NCBI RefSeq assembly: GCF_963678635.1 | Contig: NC_087063.1 | Coordinates: 60,706,759-60,770,758, forward strand | Source of the DNA: Symsagittifera roscoffensis | Taxonomy: Eukaryota > Xenacoelomorpha > Acoela > Convolutidae | DNA length: 64,000 nucleotides | Direction of reading: 5' to 3' | Shown: positions 10,100-17,800 of the stretch, in pieces | Layout: the number at the start of each line of letters is the position of its first letter | Numbering within the stretch: position 1 is the stretch's first letter | The notes under the pieces: model-generated | The model's database searches: none | Seen by the model: only the letters and a program-made list of their open reading frames with translations | What the model was told of the DNA's origin: nothing | Translations under genes and position numbers: made by a program

Positions 10100-11223
10100 G
10101 TGTATGATAATCCTGAGTATGGATTATAAAATGTAATGTAGCCAATTGTGTTTTTGGTATATCTGTCGTATTTGTATATTACTTCAGTAGTTATAAACGG
10201 TGGTGGTAGTGATTGAGCTGTTATGTTAGGTGGATTTAATGGGTAGGGATGTTGGGTAATATTATTTAACTTAACTGTTATTTCAAACTTTAATTGTAAA
10301 CTGTTTTGTTGGAGTATTTGAATATTGTGATCACGGATATCGTTGTGAATATCTTGGCGATATTGTAATCTATTAAGTGCCCAGTTATGAAGGCGGTTAC
10401 TTTCTTGATGTTGTCCAAATAGTGGTGGAGGTGCTGTAAATGTATTCCAATCTAGTCTTAAAGGAATATTTATTGATGATTGTTCTCGATATTTGGCGTC
10501 GAGATTATTTGGAAAATTTAAGTTAAAGGGTGGTGGTGAAAATTGGCTTATTGATGGTGTTGATGGTAGTGATAATGTTTCTGGTAGTGATGAGGATGTT
10601 GTTGTATCCGTAGAAATATCTATGGGGTCATTGACTAAATTTGGTTCACCTTGTGTAAATGAATGTGTAGTCCAATATGGAAATCGTGATGTTTGGTTTG
10701 TGGGGTTGAAAGGATTTTCACGTATTTGCTCAGATGTTGGCGTTGAACCTAAGTAATCTGATGGTAGGCTTGAGGTGCTACGTTGTGAAAGAAGCGTAGG
10801 GGTTTCTGGTAATATACCAATGGGGTTTTCTGGAGTGTTTTGTGATGGGGATTGAGGTATATCAAAATGAACTCGGGGAGTTTGAAGATTTCTGTTTCGT
10901 CGAGGATGTATAATTTGTCTATTTATTTCGACTGTATTTTGGTTTTGACTAGAATTTCTTATTCTACTTAGTTCTTGTGGTAGTGTTGGGTATAGGTTAT
11001 ATGTTGGTTCGCTTAAAGGTGCTTGTCGTTGAACTGGTTCTAGTGGTTCTGATAAACGAGCATGTCGTTCTTCAAAAGTGTATGGATTGTCTTGAAAAGA
11101 AATTCGTGTAGATGTTTGAGGATTTTGAGTAGTTGAAGGTGGTGTTTGGTTATCTTGGGATGATGTCGGTGAAGACTGATTCTGTGACTGTTGGGTAGCA
11201 ATTTTTGATGGATTTTTGAATTG
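10087..11223 (-). CDS. ATG-less 378-codon ORF upstream of env, unknown function
   Basis: Reading the minus strand from just after a TAA at 11226-11224 gives 378 sense codons without a stop and without a single ATG. The first two thirds are rich in Gln, Ser, Thr, Pro and Asn. The last third (around LHNWALNRLQYRQDIHND) looks folded. It ends at TAA 10089-10087, 13 bases inside the env ORF. Random AT-rich sequence would not stay open this long, so it is probably translated. Without an ATG it would need a spliced leader exon, a frameshift or a non-AUG start. It is in the -1 frame relative to the 62-aa ORF ending at 11229, but the two frames do not overlap, so simple slippage cannot join them. Splicing is the likelier route. 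Confidence 0.65.
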   Translation of the reverse strand, partial: QFKNPSKIATQQSQNQSSPTSSQDNQTPPSTTQNPQTSTRISFQDNPYTFEERHARLSEPLEPVQRQAPLSEPTYNLYPTLPQELSRIRNSSQNQNTVEINRQIIHPRRNRNLQTPRVHFDIPQSPSQNTPENPIGILPETPTLLSQRSTSSLPSDYLGSTPTSEQIRENPFNPTNQTSRFPYWTTHSFTQGEPNLVNDPIDISTDTTTSSSLPETLSLPSTPSISQFSPPPFNLNFPNNLDAKYREQSSINIPLRLDWNTFTAPPPLFGQHQESNRLHNWALNRLQYRQDIHNDIRDHNIQILQQNSLQLKFEITVKLNNITQHPYPLNPPNITAQSLPPPFITTEVIYKYDRYTKNTIGYITFYNPYSGLSYTCIF

Positions 11224-11228
11224 TTACT

Positions 11229-11417
11229 TTAGTGGGAAGGTTTATGTTTATTATAGTATTCTTCCAAAAAAAGAATTAGAAGGATTGTTGCTAGGGCAAA
11301 TGTGAAGATTGCTTTCTTTATACATTTACATATTGTCAAAATGAGGGATGATAAAAATGTTATGAAAATTACAAACAATAAAAAAATATCGGTTCTACTG
11401 AAAATTGTTCGTATCAT
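11229..11417 (-). CDS. Small 62-aa membrane protein, unknown
   Basis: Two hydrophobic stretches are visible, residues ~11-30 (IFLLFVIFITFLSSLILTIC) and ~36-51 (AIFTFALATILLILFL), joined by the basic linker KCIKK; a polar tail follows. This is the layout of a hairpin membrane protein such as a viroporin, but no family is recognised. Its ATG (11417-11415) overlaps the TGA of the upstream 76-aa ORF as ATGA. Only the intact frame, hydropathy and junction support it; at 62 codons, chance is possible. Confidence 0.5.
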   Translation of the reverse strand: MIRTIFSRTDIFLLFVIFITFLSSLILTICKCIKKAIFTFALATILLILFLEEYYNKHKPSH

Positions 11418-11644
11418 TTAGACAAGTTATATGAATCGTACCTGTGGATGTAATCAAGGGTTTTGGAAAGTTGGAGGAATAGTTCGAGTATAGTGTAGAA
11501 AATTAAAAAAATGTTACAAAAAATTATTAGGATTATTAGAAAAGATTCAAGTATATCAAAAAGAAATATTATAAAGGTTTCAAGTATTGTAAAAAAATGT
11601 TTAAGATTTATGAGTATTTGAGTAACTGATTGAGAGAAGAGCAT
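11414..11644 (-). CDS. Small 76-aa hydrophobic protein, unknown
   Basis: The protein is almost continuously hydrophobic from residue ~10 to ~58, with Phe, Ile and Leu dominating (for example ILIIFCNIFLIFYTILELFL). This suggests two membrane helices or one long amphipathic helix, followed by a polar C-terminus. Its ATG directly follows the TAA of an upstream frame (TAAATG at 11647-11642). Its own TGA overlaps the next ATG. These junctions suggest that it belongs to a coupled set of accessory ORFs between integrase and env. It is not similar to any family I recognise. Confidence 0.5.
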   Translation of the reverse strand: MLFSQSVTQILINLKHFFTILETFIIFLFDILESFLIILIIFCNIFLIFYTILELFLQLSKTLDYIHRYDSYNLSK

Positions 11645-11797
11645 TTAAGAAATGATCTCTTGGTCGAATATTTTTTGCTGTTTGAGGCGATTTTCTAGTG
11701 TGGTCGGATTATTTATTAGTTTTTTGACAAGTGGGTTGAGTTCTGTAAAAAATTGTTGGGGGCAATTTTCATGGTGACTGGGAGGTCGTCTTTTTCT
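11645..11797 (-). CDS. ATG-less 50-codon ORF starting the accessory cassette
   Basis: The frame opens after a TAA at 11800-11798 and ends at TAA 11647-11645, immediately followed by the ATG of the next ORF. It has no Met. It starts with a basic RKRRPPSHH and continues with a mixed, plausibly helical sequence. Like the 378-codon ORF it would need splicing or a non-AUG start. Its short length makes it a weak call by itself; the TAAATG junction and the neighbouring pattern are the main support. Confidence 0.35.
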   Translation of the reverse strand, partial: RKRRPPSHHENCPQQFFTELNPLVKKLINNPTTLENRLKQQKIFDQEIIS

Positions 11798-12242
11798 TTA
11801 TTTTTGTTTGTCAAATGATCCGGGGTATGGTGAGATTTTTATACTTTAGGCTAATTAAAATGTTCATTTTGTTACTTTAGGCTAAGTTAACAAATTTGCT
11901 TTGGGGGTATTCGTGGTCTGAGTTGGGGAAATATTGTTGATCTTTGGGTTATTAGATAAGGGAGGGGTACGGTACTATGGTGATATTTATTTTAGTTGTC
12001 AAGTTGGAGTGGTTTGCTTATTTTTGACCTGGAGGTCGTAAAGTTATAGTTATAGATGTGCCTGGAGTTCTATATGATTCGTCTAATTGGTCTTAGTTTG
12101 AGTTAGAGAAAGTGACGGATTGGATGAATCCTATTGGTCTATTTTGAACTAGAATTATTACGTACTTGTCAGCATGTTATTTTGAAAAATGTAAATGAAA
12201 AATGTTTCAAAGGTTTCAAGATAGTGAAGTATAATGTTAAAA
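11798..12242 (-). other. Spacer between integrase ORF and accessory ORFs
   Basis: About 440 bp of the element without a usable ORF. It could hold splice acceptors for the downstream ATG-less frames, but no strong polypyrimidine-AG site was identified by eye. Confidence 0.5.
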
Positions 12243-14816
12243 TTACTTTTGAAATTCCACTTTCTTTAAAATTTTAGATTGGGGGATGAATATTTTATAG
12301 TTTTTACGTGGTTGATTTCGGAGTCTTGTTGTTTTTCGATTTTCCGATTTGTCGATTTGTTCTTGGGGTATTATTTGTTCGGTCATTTTTCTATTTTTTC
12401 TTTGTTTTGGTGATTCTTTATGGTTTTGTGTATTGATTTTGGTGGCGATTGGTTTTGTGTTTTGATTTTCGGTGGGGTTATCATTTTGTTCTGTGTTTTT
12501 CAGATGTGGTTCATTTTGAATGATTTTTAATCCTGTGAAAGAATATAATTGAGTTAATTCGCGGAGTGCGTATTCTTTTGGGTAATAAGGTAGTAGGTTG
12601 TTTCGATGTTGAACGATTTCTTTTTTGTTTGAATCGGTAATCTTATATGTGACATCAGTGGGTCTTGCAATTATTTGGTATGGTCCTTTTCGAAGGGGTT
12701 GTAATTTTTTAGAAATTCCTTTTTGAGTATTAAAATTAGGTATTAAAACAAATGTTCCAATTTTTAATTCGGAGGCTGGTGTAAAACGTGAATTGATTTG
12801 TTCATTAATGTTTTGTCTTTGTAATAACTTTTTTGTTATTTTTTGATAAATTTCATTGTGTTTTTTATCTCTATTTAGAATCCATTCGGTGTGTGTACCG
12901 GAGGCTAGTTTAAGAATTTGTGGATGATGAAAATGATCTTCATCGTGTGTATGTAAAGGTAGGTTATAACAAATTGAATCTTTATTTGGTTGACAATAAC
13001 CTTGTGCGTTTTTATGAGAATTTGCTGTAAACATTATTGGTTTGCGTGGTTTTTGGTTAAAAACCATTTCATATGGTGACATTCCTAAAGTTGTCGTTAT
13101 TTGTGAATTATATGCTAAGGGAAATAATTTTACATCTGCTGACCATTCGGTATATTTTGTATCATTTCCGTTGATGATACATCTAAGATATTCTTGTAAT
13201 GAACGGTTCATACCTTCGACTAAGCCGTTTGTCCAAGGTGCATGAGATGTACGTGGTTTGTGTTTAATGTTATATAAATGACATAGTGTGATAATTTCAT
13301 TATTTATGAATTCTGTACCGTTGTCTGTAACTAAAATTTCTGGTAGTCCAAATTTTGCTATCCAGTGTTCATAGAGTGTTGTGTAAGCGTAATAAGCGTT
13401 ACAATGTGGTACTGGGTTAAGTGCTACATAATGTGTAAATGCGTCAACAATTACCATAATGTACGAGTTTCCTTCTGATGAGGGTGAAATTGGTCCTTTA
13501 GTATCAAATGAGATACGATGATTAAAGTACAAACTTTGTCCTTTAAAATCTTGTTTTTGTGCTATTTGTTTTTGATTTGGGTAAGGTTTATTTAGTTGAC
13601 ATACTATACAGTCATTGCATAGTACTTTTATCCAAATTGGTGCATTTGGGAAATAAAAGTTTTGTATAAAATTTGAATATGTTTTCTCTGATCCAGAGTG
13701 TCCTTTAATATTTTGTGTATGTGAAATATTAAAAGCTATAAGAATCATACTTAAAGGGAGACAGGGAACTGTAGATTCATTTAGGTTATACTCTAAAAGG
13801 TCTGTATTTTCGTTAATTGTTGTGTTGTTAATTTTGCGAAAGTATCGGAGGAGTGTTTTGTTTCCTAGAATGGTTGAATCTGCTTTGATAGGTTTAGTTT
13901 TATATTTGTGCCGTGATTTCAGTTGTCTAATTATCGGGTCAAGATTTTGATATTGTTTCAGTGTTGAAATTGTAATCGTTTCTGTTGGAGGGAGAAAAAT
14001 GTTTTCAATTTCGAATTTAGATAAGGGTATTGTATCAAGTGGGTCGTGAAGGTCAAAAACTTGATTTATTGTGTATTTTGAATCATTTGTTTGTGGTCCT
14101 GATAAATTTATTTTATCAGTTAAATCTTCTTTTTCAATTAGTGGAAAATGGTCTTTCTTAGGCGGGTGTTGTTTTGTTCGTTTTTGTTGGGTGTTATTTT
14201 TTATCCATTGAGAATATGGGATTGGTTTGAAAGTTGATGTGCCAAGTAGATCAACTTCATAATGATTATTTTGACAATCTAAATAAAGTGGGAAATGTTG
14301 TAAATTATTTATTTGTGATTGTTCAATATCAGTTTTTACTGCATATTTGCATTCCAATCGGGGTGATGTTTCGTTTTCTGCAAGGTAGAATTTTATGTTT
14401 TTGGGTATTTCAACTGTTGTTTTTCGTGTAAGTAATTCAGGTGGTGTATTTCGACTTAAGGTGTCTGGTAATGCAAGATTTTTTCCTGCAGTCCAAACTA
14501 TATGTAAGTTTGGAAACTTCATTAGAATTAGTTGAAATCTGTAAACTCGGTGGTTTGGGTTAGATTTTTGTGTAAAGAGAAAGATGATTGGTTTATGGTC
14601 TGTGAATAGAACTGTTGGATGTTTTGATCCAAGTATCAGAAATTCATATTCTGTCAGTGTATATATTATGGCTGTACATTCTCTCATTAGAGTTGAGAGT
14701 CGTAGCTCTGCTTGAGTGAATAATCGAGAATTTGCTGATATGAGATTCATTTTATTTGTACCATTATGTGATTGTAATAGTGCTGCACCGATGCCAAAGT
14801 TCGAAGCATCGCACAT
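12243..14816 (-). CDS. pol: RNase H and integrase part of pol (857 aa), -1 frame
   Basis: The ORF begins at the RNase H core (CDASNFGIGAALLQ, first catalytic Asp) and continues through TDHKPIIF and PDTLSRN to ~residue 125. A zinc-binding HHCC module lies at ~369-405 (CNDCIVCQLNK). The integrase core DDE is visible as D in FDTKGP (~435), D in TDNGTEF (~495) and E in GLVEGMNR (~536). A GPY/F-type motif (RKGPYQIIARP) lies near 710 and a Lys/Arg-rich tail follows. The ATG at 14816 is internal to the RNase H domain and is probably not a real start. The frame is open from 14861 and overlaps the upstream ORF, so it is expressed either by a -1 shift or only after repair of a lesion. The function is to degrade the RNA template and insert the cDNA into the genome. 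Confidence 0.93.
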   Translation of the reverse strand: MCDASNFGIGAALLQSHNGTNKMNLISANSRLFTQAELRLSTLMRECTAIIYTLTEYEFLILGSKHPTVLFTDHKPIIFLFTQKSNPNHRVYRFQLILMKFPNLHIVWTAGKNLALPDTLSRNTPPELLTRKTTVEIPKNIKFYLAENETSPRLECKYAVKTDIEQSQINNLQHFPLYLDCQNNHYEVDLLGTSTFKPIPYSQWIKNNTQQKRTKQHPPKKDHFPLIEKEDLTDKINLSGPQTNDSKYTINQVFDLHDPLDTIPLSKFEIENIFLPPTETITISTLKQYQNLDPIIRQLKSRHKYKTKPIKADSTILGNKTLLRYFRKINNTTINENTDLLEYNLNESTVPCLPLSMILIAFNISHTQNIKGHSGSEKTYSNFIQNFYFPNAPIWIKVLCNDCIVCQLNKPYPNQKQIAQKQDFKGQSLYFNHRISFDTKGPISPSSEGNSYIMVIVDAFTHYVALNPVPHCNAYYAYTTLYEHWIAKFGLPEILVTDNGTEFINNEIITLCHLYNIKHKPRTSHAPWTNGLVEGMNRSLQEYLRCIINGNDTKYTEWSADVKLFPLAYNSQITTTLGMSPYEMVFNQKPRKPIMFTANSHKNAQGYCQPNKDSICYNLPLHTHDEDHFHHPQILKLASGTHTEWILNRDKKHNEIYQKITKKLLQRQNINEQINSRFTPASELKIGTFVLIPNFNTQKGISKKLQPLRKGPYQIIARPTDVTYKITDSNKKEIVQHRNNLLPYYPKEYALRELTQLYSFTGLKIIQNEPHLKNTEQNDNPTENQNTKPIATKINTQNHKESPKQRKNRKMTEQIIPQEQIDKSENRKTTRLRNQPRKNYKIFIPQSKILKKVEFQK

Positions 14817-17800
14817 TGCATAAAATGGTTGATTTGATCTGGAATTGTGTTTGAAATTTGTTCAGTTAAAAGTTTCTTTATTTCTTCAAATCGTGTTTGA
14901 TGTTCTATGTTCCATTCAAAATTATTTTGTTGTCTAAGGATGTTATAAAATGGTCGTAGATATAATTGCATTTTATAAACATATTTACTTAAAAAGTTTA
15001 ACATTCCAAGAAATTCTTGGATTTTCTTTTTATTTGTTGGTGGTTGAAGTTTTTGAATAGCGTCAATGCGTGATTTCAATGGAGTGATTGTTTTTCTTTC
15101 TATATTATGTCCTAAGAATTTAACTCTTGTCAAAAAGAAGTGTGATTTATCGGGGGCGGCCTTCAGATTTTCGTTCTGAAGTATTTGGTGATATTTTTCT
15201 AAAACATTGAACATCTCGTCTTTTGTTTGTGATTGCATAAAAACATCGTCTAAATAGGTGATTGCGTTTTTCTTGAGTATTAGTGGTCTAAAAATTTTGC
15301 TCATAAAAGCTGAAAATGCTGCTGGTCCTATGGATATTCCATAGAATAAGCGGTTGAATTCATATTGTTGGTTTCCGATAACAAATTGTGTTAAACGTCG
15401 TGATTGTTCATCTAGTGGCATTTGATTGTATGCACTATTCATATCGGCGGTTGTAAAGTATTTGCCGTTTATTTTTGTTAAAATAACTTGTATTGGTTCA
15501 ATGGGCCAATTACATTTTGATTCATCTATGAGTGAATTGAGGTATCTAGCGTCGAGAACGATTTTTAATGATTCTCCTTTAGCTAGAATGATAACGGGGT
15601 TGATAAATGTGTTCCCTTTTGGTTGTTCTTCTTTATTAACTGGTGATATAATGTTGTATTGTTCTAAAATATCGAGTAATCTGTTTACTTTATCGTGTAA
15701 GTGAATTGGTACTTTACTTGCTCTTTGTTTTTTGAAAACTGCGTCTGGTTTTAACGGGAGATGTAGTGATGAACTGATTTTTCCAACATCGAATTTTGAT
15801 GTTGCATAGACTGATGAATATTTAATTAGCTGTTTGGCTAATTTTTCGAATTCGTCTTGTGTTATTTGTGAATGTTGGAAATTAAACATTGTTAAAAATT
15901 TTTGTTGGTCCTCTGTGTAGTTACTTATGTTGAATGTAGGTTTGAAATATGGAGTTTTTGTGAAATAATCCGTATTTCTGTTTTCGTTATTTATTATATT
16001 ATTTATAGATAATTCTTCATTAAGAATTGTAGATTGGCAAATATCTAGTAATTGGAGTATATTATTTACGCGGTATGCTTTTTCGTGTATTGGTGATATT
16101 GTAGCGTTGGTTTCACAATATCCTAAAAGTCCTAAAGGTAATGTTACTTGGTAAGGTGTGTTATTATAGACATGTAAGGAAATGATATCGGAATTCGAAT
16201 TTTTCAAATATTTTATGGATGAGATTGTGATTTTGAAAAATTTGTGAATAGGTTTGAATTCAAATTCTGACATATAAAATTTTTGTTTGTTTTGTTCTTT
16301 ATCATATTGGTGAACTTGTTTGATTGAAAAATTATAGATATTTCCTGATAGTGGTTTTAGGTGTTTTCTTTGTTGGTTAAATATCGGGTAGAATTTTGAA
16401 AAGAATGGTGGTTGTTTATTTAATCTTTGAAAAAATGTTAAGGATGTTTCTTTTGTTTTTGTATATTTATCTTTGATTAATATTTTACTATTTAGTATGT
16501 TAATTGTTGGTATATACTTCGAAATAAATGGTATTCCAATGATATTATATTTAATGTCAGTGATATGGAATATTTGTTTAAATGGCTTATTTAAAATTTT
16601 GCTTTGTTCCATTGTTCTGGTGGGGAGGAGAAATAATTGGATTTTTCCGTAGTTTATCAATGTTGATCCTTGTGCTGTTGCTAGTTTGCTGGAGGTTTCA
16701 AGAGGTGTTAGCTTTGGGTGTAAGGTTTTTATTTCATTCCATGTGGGGATGTTTATTATGTTTGATTCTGCTCCTGAATCAATTAAAAAATCTATTTCAA
16801 GGTCTGGTGGTTGAAATTCTTTATTTCTTGGGCTTTCTAAGAGAAATGGTATTGTCCAAATTTTTTCTTTGGGTTGTTCTTTTTGTATATTTTGATAAAT
16901 GTGGTTTGTATTCAAGCATTTTGTTTTGGTATTTTTATTGGTTTGATCTGTAGTGTTAATCTCGTTTGTTTCTTGCGTCGTTGGTGTGGAATTTATGGGT
17001 GTAGTGCAATAATTTTGAAGAAATTCTGATTGATTTTCATATATGTGTGATGGAAAGGGTTGTTCATATATGACAGATTCATAGTCATTTTCGACTTTTA
17101 TCATATTGATAGAAAGAGTGTTTTCAGTATCACTTTCTGAATCTGATGATGTACAGTTTATTTGATTGAGTTGTAACGTATCAGTTACTGTGTCATCAAT
17201 ACCTGGAGGGTCTGATGTTGTTTCTGGGTTAGATTGTACTTGATTGATTTGTCTTTGATGTTTAGGTGTACTACTTCTGTGGCGATTATTAGAATTATTA
17301 TAGTTATTATTATTCCGGTGTGGTGATTGGGAATAATTTCTATAACGATTATTATAACTTGGGTGTCGATTTTGTGAATTATTTCGCGATCTGTTTTGGT
17401 AATTATTGTTTGGTCTGTTATAGTTCGATCTATTATATGAGTTATTCCTTGATTGATTGTTCGGGTAATTCTGGTTTCGGTTGTTTGAATAACTTCTATT
17501 TCGATTATAGGAGTAGTTTCTATTCCTATTGTATGATGAATTTCGTGATTGGTTGTTTGGATAGTAGTTATTTCTTGATTGGAAATTAGATCTAGAAACA
17601 AATCGTTGTGTATTTGAATTTGATCTGGAGTAGTTATTTCGACTATTTGGTCTATTGTAGTGATTTTGTGATGAATTATTCGTGTTTCTTCGTTCTGGTG
17701 ATCTTCCTCTATAACTTGAGTTATATGGTGATTGATTTCTTGTATAATTTGTATTGTTCGGGAGTGGTTTTCCTGAACTGTTGTTGCTGTGGACTGTTTT

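Noticed and set aside
14747-14861. Programmed -1 frameshift as a firm call
   Set aside because: No recognisable slippery heptamer or downstream pseudoknot was seen, and the position inside Pol is unusual; recorded only as a frame change.
16582-16953. Plus-strand ORFs opposite gag-pol (also 15426-15704, 17320-17952, 18913-19161)
   Set aside because: They lie antisense to a clear polyprotein with recognised domains and have no features of their own.
17185-17601. 138-aa minus-strand ORF overlapping Gag in another frame
   Set aside because: It is the alternative frame of the Asn/Arg-rich tract, where codon repetition keeps other frames open.
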